Assembly (NCBI GenBank): GCA_022826155.1
Contig: JAJDVL010000030.1
Location: 1 to 59,575, forward strand
From: Prochlorococcaceae cyanobacterium jk18x22bins.40
Lineage (GTDB): Bacteria; Cyanobacteriota; Cyanobacteriia; PCC-6307; Cyanobiaceae
Direction of reading: 5' to 3'
DNA length: 59,575 nucleotides
Shown: piece after piece, positions 16,361 to 25,318 of the stretch
Numbering within the stretch: the first letter of the stretch is position 1
Layout of the letters: every line of letters starts with the position of its first letter
The notes under the pieces: generated by a model
Seen by the model: only the letters and a program-made list of their open reading frames with translations
Told to the model about the DNA's origin: nothing
Database searches by the model: none
Program-made: the position numbers and the translations under genes

Positions 16361-17185
16361 TCAGTTGGTCCCTCCGGCCATGGCCTGACCCGCAATGCCG
16401 CTCCATTGCACCGCCTTGCGTTGGTCCCGTCGCCAACTGTGGAACAGCCTTTCCTCACTGAATGTGCAGTAGGGGCAGGTGTGAATGGCGCTGGCCGGAA
16501 TGCCCGAATCCTGGAGTTGCAGGGCGGCTGCTCCACGAATGTCCAGGTGGTCCCGCAAGGGTTGACCGTTGCGCTGGGGATCGGGCGTCACATGGCCAGC
16601 CGCCAGGAGCCGCTGCAATCCATCCCCGTTGAGTGGGGCGGCCACCTTGCTGCTCACGGAGCGCTCCACCTGATAGCAGGGGCCGGAAACAGCCGGACCC
16701 AGGGCCACCTTCAAGGCGACAGGTTCCGCCCCCTGGCCCATGAGCCGTTCCACAGCCGCGGACAGCACTCCGTCGGCCAGGCTGCGCCAGCCCCCATGGC
16801 AGGCCGCCACATGCCCTGTCTCGGGATCCGCTATCAGCACCGGTGTGCAATCCGCCCCGCACACCCAGAGGCTTTGCCCCCCTGCAGTGCTGATGAGCCC
16901 GTCCGCCTCCGGCCAGGGAGGGGCCACCACGTCATGGGCCGCCACCACCGCGCCGCCATGCACCTGGCGCAGGCGATGAACCGTGAGACCAGGGCTCAGG
17001 TAGCCCGCCAACTCCGCCGGGCCCCGTCCTGACCAATGGCGCGTAAAGAACCCATGGGCAAAGTCTTTCAGGGCATCGCATTGCAGTAGGTAGCCCCCGT
17101 AGCAGCCCACCCAGGTCCAGCCACTGAGGGTATTGAAGGTGGAATCTGGCCAGTCTGCAAAGGGCGCAGAGGGGGGATCAGCCAT
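16361..17185 (-). CDS. pgeF: Peptidoglycan editing factor / polyphenol oxidase family (PgeF, YfiH)
   Basis: 274 residues from ATG 17185. Copper/zinc-binding motifs of the YfiH/LACC1 family are visible: RLRQVHGGAV, VCGADCTPVLIADPETGHVAACHGGWRS and the HTCPYCTFSEERLFHSWRRD block. Members act on purine nucleosides or remove L-Ser misincorporated into peptidoglycan precursors. The ATG overlaps the stop of the Tab2-family gene by one base, so the two are translationally coupled. Confidence 0.88.
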   Translation of the reverse strand: MADPPSAPFADWPDSTFNTLSGWTWVGCYGGYLLQCDALKDFAHGFFTRHWSGRGPAELAGYLSPGLTVHRLRQVHGGAVVAAHDVVAPPWPEADGLISTAGGQSLWVCGADCTPVLIADPETGHVAACHGGWRSLADGVLSAAVERLMGQGAEPVALKVALGPAVSGPCYQVERSVSSKVAAPLNGDGLQRLLAAGHVTPDPQRNGQPLRDHLDIRGAAALQLQDSGIPASAIHTCPYCTFSEERLFHSWRRDQRKAVQWSGIAGQAMAGGTN

Positions 17186-18048
17186 CAGGGAAGGATCTGA
17201 TCGCGGAGAAGCCAAAAGCCGGCAAGATGCTGCGTTTGGGAGGTGTTTTGCACGGACAGAAACTGTAGGCCGGCCGTGGGCTGACAGGACTCTGCCAGCG
17301 TGGCAGCAGCAACTCTGGCTTCGCCGGGGTCCAGGCGGCCCAGGAGCCAGCGTTGATCCAGACCGGCCTCCAGCAGCAGACAGTTGTCGCTGATGGTTAA
17401 CTTCAGGGGCTCCAACCCTGCCACCCATCCTGCCATGGCCATGGCCCGGTCTCCGGCGAAGAGGCGCACACCGGGGATGGTGGCGCCCGATTCCACTGAG
17501 GCGGGTAAAGACGTGAGACCCGAAAAGTCCACTGGCCAGCCTCCAGCCTCCCTCAAGCTGGTCAACGGCAAAGACGCCCATTCCCAGGTGTCGCCTCTGG
17601 CGGCATCGGGCAGGGGCTTGGCGGGTGCGGGTGTTGTTGGCACGGGCGCAGCCCTTGGGCCGGCCAGATAGCCGTCCTCCCGCGGATAGACCGTGCGCTG
17701 CCGTTCCTGGAGCCAGTCGATCAAGGCGTAGCAACGGCGGCTTGGCACCACCGCCACACCAAGGGGTTCAGAGGCCCGCTTCACCATGGCCACCATGGCC
17801 TGGCGCCAACATCGCAATCGCCGTGGACGACTGTGTCCGCCAGCTTCCGCCTCGTCCAGAGCCTGCCCCAGGGCCTCTCCCAGCCAAAGGGAGTTCACCT
17901 GGTCCGCCGGGCAGGTTCTACAGAAACGAAACCCCGTTTGGGGTGGGGCGTCCATTGCCGGTGTGTCACACACCAGCAGTTCCCAGCGCTTGCGGCCGTC
18001 CGGATCCAGCAGTGGACGGCTATAAAAATCCACCTCCCAGTCACTCAT
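17185..18048 (-). CDS. Tab2/Atab2-family RNA-binding protein (DUF1092)
   Basis: 287 residues, starting MSDWEVDFYSRPLLDPDGRKRWELLVCD, the diagnostic start of the Tab2 family. Conserved blocks RTVYPREDGYLAG and the WLLxDQ-like C-terminal ending LAGFWLLRDQILP are present. In algae and plants Tab2/Atab2 binds the psaB 5'UTR and activates photosystem I translation; a cyanobacterial role in photosystem expression is inferred. Overlaps the S1-domain gene by 4 bases and pgeF by one base: a three-gene unit. Confidence 0.88.
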   Translation of the reverse strand: MSDWEVDFYSRPLLDPDGRKRWELLVCDTPAMDAPPQTGFRFCRTCPADQVNSLWLGEALGQALDEAEAGGHSRPRRLRCWRQAMVAMVKRASEPLGVAVVPSRRCYALIDWLQERQRTVYPREDGYLAGPRAAPVPTTPAPAKPLPDAARGDTWEWASLPLTSLREAGGWPVDFSGLTSLPASVESGATIPGVRLFAGDRAMAMAGWVAGLEPLKLTISDNCLLLEAGLDQRWLLGRLDPGEARVAAATLAESCQPTAGLQFLSVQNTSQTQHLAGFWLLRDQILP

Positions 18049-19229
18049 GCGCTGCTGTCGTCTCCAGATAACGGTGCTTGTAGCTCCTGCTTCTGCTGAT
18101 GCTCCTGAAACAGGGCAGCCCTCGCCCGCTCGGCCCGCTGCTCCGCCTGGCCCATCACCTCGGCTTTGGCCACCAGTATTTCACCGGGCAGGTTTTCCAG
18201 CAGTGCCGTGTTGAGGGCGATGCGACCACGGACAGCGTCAACGTCCGTCACCAGAGCGGAGACGGTCTCCCCCATGGTGAACACCTCCCGTAAATCGCGG
18301 ATATGGCCGGCACTGATGCAGCGCTGATGCAGAAGGCCACTGATGGGCCCCAGATCCACAAAATAGCCAAACCGCTTCAGACCACTGACTTGACCTGTCA
18401 CCAAGTCCCCCACGTTCAACTCGGCAAAGCGCTGGGTACGGGATGCCTGCTTCTCCGAGAGCACCAGCTTGGAGGTCTTGGGATTTGCCTCAAGAACGGT
18501 GACCCCAAGGGTTTTGCCCACCAGTGCGCTGTGGTTGTCCCCGTCCACCAGTTGAGAGCGGGGAATAAACCCCCGTAGACCCTCCACAGTGCAGGTGCAG
18601 CCACCACGGTTGAAACCGCTGATCACAGCTTGCACCACGGCAGTCTCCTGGGCGAGCCGCGTCACGGTTGTCCAACTGTCCCGCACCATGAGGGCTCGAC
18701 AACTGACGGTGACCATGCCTTCGGCGTTCTGCTCACCCGTCACCAGCACCTTCAGTTGTTTCCCTTGGGGGAACTGGGCGGCCACGTCGGTGACGACCCC
18801 GAAACCACACTCCTGCCTGGGCAGCCAGCCAGGGGCCTTGCCCCCGATATCCACGTAGACACCGTCACTTTCGTGGCTGATCACCGTGCCACACACCTCC
18901 TCCCCTTTGGCGCCGCCGCTGGCGCTGCCAGCCAGGGCCGACTGGAAGGCTTCTTCATCAAAGTCAACATCATCCACGCTGCGGGGCGTATAGGACGGCA
19001 GGTCCGGCTCCCTTCCCTGGTCGGCCCCATAACGACCGTCCGGTTGGCGCTGGGCCCGGGATACCGGTGCCGGGTCCAGCGGCGCATCAAGATTCACAGC
19101 CGGCGCTGGCGGGCTTCCCGTTGGTGGTGAGCCGTCCTTGGTCCGCTGTCGCGCCTCGGATTTGTTGATCTTGAGGATTGAGAGCCCCACGTCTCTGTCA
19201 GTGGGGCGTTTGACGTCTTTCGCCTTCAT
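18045..19229 (-). CDS. rps1b: S1-domain RNA-binding protein (Rps1b/Nbp1-like)
   Basis: About 394 residues from ATG 19229 (MKAKDVKRPTDRD); a longer frame opens at 19304. After a disordered acidic/Pro-rich N-terminal 90 residues come three S1/OB folds: GEEVCGTVISHESDGVYVDIGGKAPGWLP, ETAVVQAVISGFNRGGCTCTVEGLRGFIPRSQL, and GDLVTGQVSGLKRFGYFVDLGPISGLLH. It ends in a coiled, charged tail. This fits cyanobacterial ribosomal protein S1 homologue B, involved in mRNA recognition without a Shine-Dalgarno sequence, rather than the main S1. Start choice is uncertain. Confidence 0.82.
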   Translation of the reverse strand: MKAKDVKRPTDRDVGLSILKINKSEARQRTKDGSPPTGSPPAPAVNLDAPLDPAPVSRAQRQPDGRYGADQGREPDLPSYTPRSVDDVDFDEEAFQSALAGSASGGAKGEEVCGTVISHESDGVYVDIGGKAPGWLPRQECGFGVVTDVAAQFPQGKQLKVLVTGEQNAEGMVTVSCRALMVRDSWTTVTRLAQETAVVQAVISGFNRGGCTCTVEGLRGFIPRSQLVDGDNHSALVGKTLGVTVLEANPKTSKLVLSEKQASRTQRFAELNVGDLVTGQVSGLKRFGYFVDLGPISGLLHQRCISAGHIRDLREVFTMGETVSALVTDVDAVRGRIALNTALLENLPGEILVAKAEVMGQAEQRAERARAALFQEHQQKQELQAPLSGDDSSA

Positions 19230-19302
19230 CGGAGATGGATGACCTGAAATTGGGTGCGCTGAGGGCATTATGGACCGATTGCCCCTGGTCGTTAGTCTGC
19301 CC

Positions 19303-20115
19303 ATGGCCCTTGAGCAACACCGTGGTCTTCACCACCTGGCTTGGCCGGAGGCGAAGGGTGCTGCTGCCTGTGACGGCAGCACAGTCGTGGTGCCTTGGGG
19401 CAGCCTGGAACAACACGGTCCCCACTTACCATTGGGGACCGACGGCTTTTTTGCGGAGCAGGTGCTCCACCAGGTGCTGCAAGCTCTACCTCGCCAGTTG
19501 CCCATCTGGTCCCTGCCGCTGCAAAGCCTGGGCTTTGCGCCGGAGCACCGAAGCTTTGGAGTGAGCTTCACCCAGCCGGCAGAGGTGATGCTGGCCCAGG
19601 TGGAGGCCATTGCAGAACCGTTAGCCCGGTCAGGCTTCCAGCGGCTGGTGCTCTTCAACGGCCATGGAGGCCAGATCAGTCTTCTGGACGTGGCGGCGCG
19701 GCAGGTCCACGGACGCCATCCCCAACTGGGTGTCCATGCGTGGTTTCTCTGGGATGTGGACGGGGTGGTGGACCTCGTTCCGGAGCCTGAGCGCCGTGAA
19801 GATCTCCATGCCGGCCTGGCGGAAACCAGCCTGATGCTTCATATGGCGCCAGACCTGGTGAAGCTTCACCAAGCCGTTGCCGAACCACCGCCCCCACCGC
19901 CGGCTGGCCTGTCCTTGGAGGGGCGCTGCTCCAGCGCCTGGACCACAAGGGCCCTGAGTCGTTCAGGAACCGTGGGCAGCCCCCACGGGGCCACTGCGTC
20001 CTTGGGGGCTGCCCTGAATCAAAAGCTGGTGCAGGGGTGGACCACAACATTCACCACGCTGATGGGCAGTTCATGGCCGCCGCGAGGATCCGTTGAATCT
20101 TCCGATAGAGTATAA
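19303..20115 (+). CDS. Creatininase-family amidohydrolase
   Basis: 270 residues from ATG 19303 (MALEQHRGLHHLAWPEA). Metal-binding motifs of the creatininase/MftE-like family are present: VVPWGSLEQHGPHLPLGTD (Glu, His, Asp) and LVLFNGHGGQ, with HAGLAETSLMLHM supplying a late Glu. Members hydrolyse cyclic or formyl amides; the substrate here is unknown. It is 24 bp ahead of ado, an arrangement I recall as common in picocyanobacteria, but a link to alkane synthesis is not shown. Confidence 0.85.
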   Translation: MALEQHRGLHHLAWPEAKGAAACDGSTVVVPWGSLEQHGPHLPLGTDGFFAEQVLHQVLQALPRQLPIWSLPLQSLGFAPEHRSFGVSFTQPAEVMLAQVEAIAEPLARSGFQRLVLFNGHGGQISLLDVAARQVHGRHPQLGVHAWFLWDVDGVVDLVPEPERREDLHAGLAETSLMLHMAPDLVKLHQAVAEPPPPPPAGLSLEGRCSSAWTTRALSRSGTVGSPHGATASLGAALNQKLVQGWTTTFTTLMGSSWPPRGSVESSDRV

Positions 20116-20139
20116 GCCCATCACAACTCACCACAATTC

Positions 20140-20871
20140 ATGTCAACTCCCGCCACTGCGCCTAATCCTGATCTCTCTGCCCCAGCAACCGGCCTGGTTG
20201 ACCCACTGCCCGACTTCACGTCGGCAGCCTACAAGGATGCCTACAGCCGCATCAACGGCATCGTGATTGAGGGGGAGCACGAGGCCTGCGATAACTACAA
20301 GGCCATTGGCATCCTGCTACCGGAGCAGGCCGAGGAGTTGGGGCGGTTGGCCCGCATGGAACTGAAGCACATGCGCGGCTTCCAGGCCTGTGGCAAGAAT
20401 TTGGAGGTGACGCCCGATATGGACTTCGCCAAGGACTTTTTTGCGCCCCTGCGGAACAACTTCCAGGCTGCCCTGGCCGAAGGAAAGGTGGCCACCTGTC
20501 TGTTGATCCAGGCCGTTCTGATCGAGGCCTTCTCCATTGCCGCCTATCACATCTATATTCCCGTGGCCGACCCTTTTGCCCGTCGGGTGACCGAAGGGGT
20601 GGTGAAGGATGAATATCTTCACCTCAACTACGGTCAAGCGTGGCTCAAGGCCCACTTCGGCCAGGTGAAGGAGGAACTCATGACAGCCAATAAGGCCAAC
20701 CTCCCCCTCATCAAAACCATGCTCGATGCCGTGGAGACGGATGCCGCCCAACTGCGGATGGAGAAGGAAAGCCTGATTGAAGACTTCTTGATCGGTTACC
20801 AGGAGGCCCTGAGCGATGTGGGCTTCACCACCCGGGAGATCATCAGGATGAGCGCCCAGGGCCTCGGCTGA
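20140..20871 (+). CDS. ado: Aldehyde deformylating oxygenase
   Basis: 243 residues. It converts fatty aldehydes made by AAR to alkanes/alkenes (heptadecane, pentadecane) plus formate. The ferritin-like di-iron ligands are all seen: E46, E74-x2-H77 (ARMELKHM), E129 (AVLIEAF), E158-x2-H161 (KDEYLHLNY). Length matches the family. A possible -10 element (TATAAG within GAGTATAAGC, near 20108) precedes it. Neighbour aar is 32 bp downstream. Confidence 0.97.
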   Translation: MSTPATAPNPDLSAPATGLVDPLPDFTSAAYKDAYSRINGIVIEGEHEACDNYKAIGILLPEQAEELGRLARMELKHMRGFQACGKNLEVTPDMDFAKDFFAPLRNNFQAALAEGKVATCLLIQAVLIEAFSIAAYHIYIPVADPFARRVTEGVVKDEYLHLNYGQAWLKAHFGQVKEELMTANKANLPLIKTMLDAVETDAAQLRMEKESLIEDFLIGYQEALSDVGFTTREIIRMSAQGLG

Positions 20872-20903
20872 GGCTTTAGGTTTCCCACAGATTAAAACCG
20901 TAC

Positions 20904-21956
20904 ATGTTTGGACTGATCGGTCATTCCACCAGCTTTGCCGTGGCCAAGAAACGGGCAGAGGAGTTGGGCTATATGGAGCACGCCAAGGGGGATCTGGACA
21001 CTTGGTGCAGCACCCCCCCCCAACTGCTGGAAACCTTCACCGTAAACAGCCGGACGGGGAAGGAGATCACGGGTGGCTATATCGACTCCTGCTTCTTGCC
21101 GGAGATGCTGCCGGCCCGCTTCAAAACAGCGGCCCGTAAGGTGCAGAACGCCATGGCCTACGCCCAAAAAAACGGGTTCAACGTCACGGCCCTGGGGGGG
21201 TTCACCTCCATCATCTTCGAAAACTTCGACTTGGCCCGCTTCCAGAAGGTGCGCTCCACCATGCTGGAGTGGCAACGCTTTACCACCGGCAACACCCACA
21301 CCGCCTGGATCATCTGCAGACAGGTGGAAGACAATGCGCCCCGCCTGGGCATTGACCTGGGCAAGGCCGTGGTGGCCGTGGTGGGCGCCACCGGGGACAT
21401 CGGCAGCGCCGTCTGCCGTTGGCTCAAGCAACGCACCGGTGTGAAGGAGTTGTTGCTGGTGGCCCGTCACCAGGGACGGCTGGAGACGCTCCAGCAGGAG
21501 TTGGCTGGCGGCAGCATCCTGCAACTGGAGGAGGCCCTGCCCAGGGCGGACGTGGTGGTCTGGGTGGCCAGCCTGCCCAAAACTGTGGAGATCAACATCA
21601 AGACCCTGCTGCGGCCCTGCTTGATGGTGGATGGTGGCTATCCCAAAAACCTGGACACCCGCATCCATGCCCCTGACCTCCATGTGCTGAAGGGGGGCAT
21701 TGTGGAGTTTTGGCGCGACATTGGCTGGCGCATGATGCAGATCGCTGAAATGGAGTGCCCGAATCGCCAGATGTTTGCCTGCTTTGCAGAGGCCATGTTG
21801 CTGGAGTTTGAAGGCTGGCACACCAACTTCAGTTGGGGGCGCAACAACATCAGCCTGGCGGCCATGGAGAAAATCGGTCAGGCATCCGTGCGCCATGGCT
21901 TCCGGGCCTTGGGTCTGAGTGACCTGGTGGCGGCTCCCGCGCTGTCCGTCTCCTGA
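20904..21956 (+). CDS. aar: Long-chain acyl-ACP reductase
   Basis: 350 residues. It reduces fatty acyl-ACP with NADPH to the aldehyde used by ADO. The N-terminal family start [23 protein letters not shown], the nucleotide-binding [12 protein letters not shown] (160-170) and the catalytic cysteine C293 in [12 protein letters not shown] are all present. The acyl-acceptor cysteine aligns with C294 of the S. elongatus enzyme. accA follows 8 bp downstream, tying acyl supply to hydrocarbon output. Confidence 0.97.
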   Translation: MFGLIGHSTSFAVAKKRAEELGYMEHAKGDLDTWCSTPPQLLETFTVNSRTGKEITGGYIDSCFLPEMLPARFKTAARKVQNAMAYAQKNGFNVTALGGFTSIIFENFDLARFQKVRSTMLEWQRFTTGNTHTAWIICRQVEDNAPRLGIDLGKAVVAVVGATGDIGSAVCRWLKQRTGVKELLLVARHQGRLETLQQELAGGSILQLEEALPRADVVVWVASLPKTVEINIKTLLRPCLMVDGGYPKNLDTRIHAPDLHVLKGGIVEFWRDIGWRMMQIAEMECPNRQMFACFAEAMLLEFEGWHTNFSWGRNNISLAAMEKIGQASVRHGFRALGLSDLVAAPALSVS

Positions 21957-21964
21957 GTGCTGCC

Positions 21965-22951
21965 ATGGCCAAATCAAACCAACATGTCCTGGACTTCGAG
22001 CGGCCCCTGGCGGACTTGGAGGCCAAAATCCAGCAAATTCGCCTTGACTCGGAAAACAGTGATCTGGACGTGAGTCAACAGGTGGACCAACTGGAACAAC
22101 TGGTGGCCAAGCGACGGCAGGAGATCTACGCCAATCTCACCCCGTCTCAGGTGATTCAGGTGGCTCGCCATCCCCAGCGTCCCAACACCCTCAACTACAT
22201 CGAAACCCTGTGCGACACCTGGTATGAACTCCATGGGGATCGCTGTGGCAACGACGACACCGCCCTGGTAGGCGGTGTCGGCACCATTGACGGCGTCCCC
22301 CTGTTGCTGATGGGCCACCAAAAAGGGCGGGACACCAAGGAAAAAATGGCCCGCAACTTTGGTATGGCGTCCCCGGGGGGCTACCGCAAGGCCCTGCGAC
22401 TCATGCGCCATGGGGACCGTTTTCAGTTGCCCCTGCTCATGTTCATCGACACCTCCGGAGCCTATGCGGGCCTCAAGGCGGAAGAACAGGGACAAGGGGA
22501 GGCCATTGCGGCCAACCTGCGGGAAATGTTTGCCCTGCGGGTGCCCATTCTCGGCTGCGTCATCGGTGAGGGTGGCTCGGGCGGCGCCTTGGGGATCGGC
22601 ATTGTGGACCACCTGATGATGTTCGAGTACAGCATCTACACTGTGGCCAGCCCCGAGGCATGCGCCGCCATCCTCTGGAAGGACGCAAAAAAAGCTGCCG
22701 ATGCCGCCCAGGCCCTGCAGATCACCGCCCGGCAATTGCAAGGCTTGGAACTGGTGGACGAGGTGATCCCTGAACCGCTGGGGGGGAACCACGCGTTCCC
22801 CAAACAAGCGGTGGCGGCCCTCAAGGAGGCGATTCTCCGCCATCTCAAGGCATTGCAGGCCCTCGATACGGAAGAGCTTTTGGAGCGGCGCTATGAAAAG
22901 TTCCGCCGCATGGGCCGGGTGCTGGAGACAGGCGACGACGCCACCCCTTAA
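21965..22951 (+). CDS. accA: Acetyl-CoA carboxylase carboxyltransferase subunit alpha
   Basis: 328 residues. With AccD it transfers the carboxyl group from biotin to acetyl-CoA, the first step of fatty-acid synthesis. Recognised by [12 protein letters not shown] near the start, [68 protein letters not shown] and [19 protein letters not shown]. Full length. Its stop at 22949-22951 is in the same frame as the following SDR gene. Confidence 0.96.
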   Translation: MAKSNQHVLDFERPLADLEAKIQQIRLDSENSDLDVSQQVDQLEQLVAKRRQEIYANLTPSQVIQVARHPQRPNTLNYIETLCDTWYELHGDRCGNDDTALVGGVGTIDGVPLLLMGHQKGRDTKEKMARNFGMASPGGYRKALRLMRHGDRFQLPLLMFIDTSGAYAGLKAEEQGQGEAIAANLREMFALRVPILGCVIGEGGSGGALGIGIVDHLMMFEYSIYTVASPEACAAILWKDAKKAADAAQALQITARQLQGLELVDEVIPEPLGGNHAFPKQAVAALKEAILRHLKALQALDTEELLERRYEKFRRMGRVLETGDDATP

Positions 22952-23002
22952 AATCTCGTAACGATCCTGTTCGGGATCATCGCTTCCCTTGCGTGTGTAC
23001 CT

Positions 23003-23746
23003 CTGACATCAATCACCTCATCCCCAGCGTCGACGCGCCGCTCTGCCCTGATCACGGGCGCCTCCCGAGGAATTGGCGCCGCCACAGCCCGCTGCTTTGC
23101 AGCCCGGGGCTGGGCATTGCAACTCCTGGCCCGCGACGGTCCCGCGTTGGACGCCCTGACCCGCGAGTTGCGGAGCCAGGGCGCTGTGGTTCACTGGGCC
23201 ACGGTGGATTTGAGCAAGGCGGAAGGCATCCCGGCTGGCGTGGAGAGACTCCTGGCTGCAGGGGGGCCTCCTGGGGTATTGATCAACAATGCCGGGGCTG
23301 GCTACACGGCTCCCCTGGCCACCATGTCCCTGCAGGACTGGCAGTGGCTGGTGCAACTCAACCTCACCAGTGTGCTGCAGGTGACCCAGGCGGTGCTGCC
23401 GGGGATGCGCTCGTCGGGAGGTGGCTTGATCATCAACGTTGGCAGCCATGCTGCCGACCATGCGTTCCCGGAGTGGGGAGGCTACAGCATGACCAAGGCG
23501 GCCTTGGCTGCCTTCAGTCGCTCTCTGGCCCTGGAGGAGGCATCGCAAGACATTCGCGTAACGACCGTCACCCTGGGTGCGGTTAATACGCCTCTGTGGG
23601 ACACCCCAACCGTCCACGTTGACCTGGATCGCCGTGCCATGCTGGATCCGGAACATGTTGCTCATGCTCTTCTCCAGTTGGCAGAACAGCCCCCAAGGCA
23701 GCGCATCGAGACCCTCACCCTGCTCCCGGCCGCTGGAGCGCTTTGA
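23003..23746 (+). CDS. Short-chain dehydrogenase/reductase (non-canonical start)
   Basis: The recognisable protein starts with ...STRRSALITGASRGIGAATARCFAARGW (dinucleotide-binding TGxxxGIG), then INNAGAGY, INVGSHAADHAFPEWGGYSMTKAAL with the catalytic Ser-Tyr-Lys, and a C-terminal end. About 247 residues if begun at CTG 23003. Between the accA stop (22949) and the motif there is no ATG, GTG or TTG in frame; the first TTG is at 23117, after the cofactor motif. So translation must use CTG 23003 or a similar rare codon, or the start is mutated. SDR substrate unknown; position after accA suggests an acyl or quinone substrate only weakly. Confidence 0.8.
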   Translation: MTSITSSPASTRRSALITGASRGIGAATARCFAARGWALQLLARDGPALDALTRELRSQGAVVHWATVDLSKAEGIPAGVERLLAAGGPPGVLINNAGAGYTAPLATMSLQDWQWLVQLNLTSVLQVTQAVLPGMRSSGGGLIINVGSHAADHAFPEWGGYSMTKAALAAFSRSLALEEASQDIRVTTVTLGAVNTPLWDTPTVHVDLDRRAMLDPEHVAHALLQLAEQPPRQRIETLTLLPAAGAL

Positions 23747-23756
23747 TCATTTTTGA

Positions 23757-24554
23757 ATGATGACTCTTGACGATCTGAAATCTATGCCGTCCCTGGAGGC
23801 GGATTTTGATGTGGTGCCCCATCTGCCTCTTTCTGTCACGGGCACGGCTGACGGCGCGACAAGACCAACCACCCCATCCACCACCAGCGACCGCATCCGC
23901 CAACGCCTCCAGGCGGCGCGGGCATCTTTCCTGGCCAACGACAATATCGCCGCCTACTTGGAAGAGGGGGAGTTGGAGACCTTACAGGAAGAGGTGGTGG
24001 AACAGGTGCGTGGCCTGCTCAAGACGCTGGTCATTGACGTGGACAACGACCACAACACTGCGGAGACTGCAGAAAGGGTGGCCAAGATGTACCTCCACGA
24101 GGTGTTCAAAGGGCGCTACCACCCCCAGCCCAAGGTGGCGTCTTTCCCCAACGTGAGAGAACTGGACGAGATTTACACCGTTGGTCCCATCACGGTGCGC
24201 TCCGCCTGCTCCCACCACCTGGTCCCCATCCTGGGCCATTGCTGGATTGGCATCCAGCCTGGTGAACGGGTCATTGGCTTAAGCAAGTTCAGCCGCATCG
24301 CCGATTGGGTGTTCTCAAGGCCCCACATCCAGGAGGAGGCCGTGATCATCCTGGCTGATGAAATCGAGACCCTCTGCAAACCCCGGGGACTGGGCATCGT
24401 GCTCAAGGCTCAGCATTACTGCATGAAATGGCGTGGTGTGAAAGAACCCCAGGCCTCTATGGTGAACAGTGTGGTGCGGGGCAGCTTCCGCAGCAATGCC
24501 TCCATGAAGAAGGAGTTTTTCGACCTCATTCGCCAGCAGGAGAGCCTGCTCTGA
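23757..24554 (+). CDS. folE: GTP cyclohydrolase I
   Basis: 265 residues from ATG 23757. It makes 7,8-dihydroneopterin triphosphate for folate (and pterin) synthesis. After a variable N-terminal 70 residues the FolE core is clear: DNDHNTAETAERVAKMYLHEVFKGRY, VRSACSHHLVPILGHCWIGIQPGERVIGLSKFSRI, and KAQHYCMKWRGVKE. The zinc ligands (Cys and His in SACSHH and the later Cys in HYCMKWRG) are present. Confidence 0.95.
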   Translation: MMTLDDLKSMPSLEADFDVVPHLPLSVTGTADGATRPTTPSTTSDRIRQRLQAARASFLANDNIAAYLEEGELETLQEEVVEQVRGLLKTLVIDVDNDHNTAETAERVAKMYLHEVFKGRYHPQPKVASFPNVRELDEIYTVGPITVRSACSHHLVPILGHCWIGIQPGERVIGLSKFSRIADWVFSRPHIQEEAVIILADEIETLCKPRGLGIVLKAQHYCMKWRGVKEPQASMVNSVVRGSFRSNASMKKEFFDLIRQQESLL

Positions 24555-24557
24555 GGT

Positions 24558-25241
24558 TCACACGCCGGCGCCTCGCACCGCTGCCACAAAGGCGGCGCAG
24601 CGGCGCAGATCTTTCCGGCCCGGGACGTGCTCCAGGCCGCTGGATGCATCCACGCCGTCAGGGCGCACCCCCATGGTTGCCAATTGTTGAAGGGTGGCAG
24701 CCACGTTGTCCGGTCCCAGGCCCCCGGCTAGCCACCATGGACCGGAAAGCCGCTGGTTGCCAAACCAGGCGAGGGGAAGCTGCTGGCCTGTCCCCCCAAG
24801 TTGCCGGGGAACATGGGCATCAAACAGCCGAGCCGCGGCCCCGTCCCGGCGCTGCTGGGTTGTGCGCAAGTCCTCGGGACTGCCAATGCGGTGGGCTTTC
24901 CAGATGGGCAATCCCCAACGTTGGCTCAACTGGCGGCAGCGTTCCGGTTGTTCCTGTCCATGGAGCTGAAGAACCGTGGGGCGTTGCCGGTTGTCTTGGG
25001 CGGCCAAATAGACATCAAGCTGGTCATCGTCCCCATCAGCAACCACCAGCACCCGCTCCACGGAAGGATTTTGCTCCTGGACAACGGTCCAAATGGCCTG
25101 ACTGACGGGTGGTGGCACCCAACGGGGCGAGCCCGCCACGGCAATTACCCCAATGGCCTGCACGCCACAGGCCACTACGGCCTGGGCTTGCCGTGGCGTG
25201 GTCAGCCCGCAAATCTTCACCTGAACCGGGACACTGCCCAT
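24558..25241 (-). CDS. trpF: Phosphoribosylanthranilate isomerase
   Basis: 227 residues from ATG 25241; a GGGGGAG ribosome-binding site 8 bases upstream decides this start over an in-frame ATG at 25259. (beta/alpha)8 fold enzyme of tryptophan synthesis (PRA to CdRP). Marks: VKICGLTTPRQAQAVVACGVQAIGVIAVAGSPR with the catalytic Cys, VLQLHGQEQPERC, WWLAGGLGPDNV, and GVDASSGLEHVPGRKD containing the catalytic Asp. Converges with folE, their stops 3 bp apart. Confidence 0.93.
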   Translation of the reverse strand: MGSVPVQVKICGLTTPRQAQAVVACGVQAIGVIAVAGSPRWVPPPVSQAIWTVVQEQNPSVERVLVVADGDDDQLDVYLAAQDNRQRPTVLQLHGQEQPERCRQLSQRWGLPIWKAHRIGSPEDLRTTQQRRDGAAARLFDAHVPRQLGGTGQQLPLAWFGNQRLSGPWWLAGGLGPDNVAATLQQLATMGVRPDGVDASSGLEHVPGRKDLRRCAAFVAAVRGAGV

Positions 25242-25318
25242 GGTTGGGATCTCCCCCATTGGCAAAAGCGCTGCATGTTTGCTCCACTTTCTAGGATGAT
25301 GGAAGGCCGAGGGATCCC

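Noticed and set aside
22993..23586. A 197-residue plus-strand frame starting GTG 22993
   Set aside because: It is in another frame from the SDR whose cofactor and catalytic motifs are clear; its product has no motif and many Gly/Arg/Cys residues typical of shadow frames.
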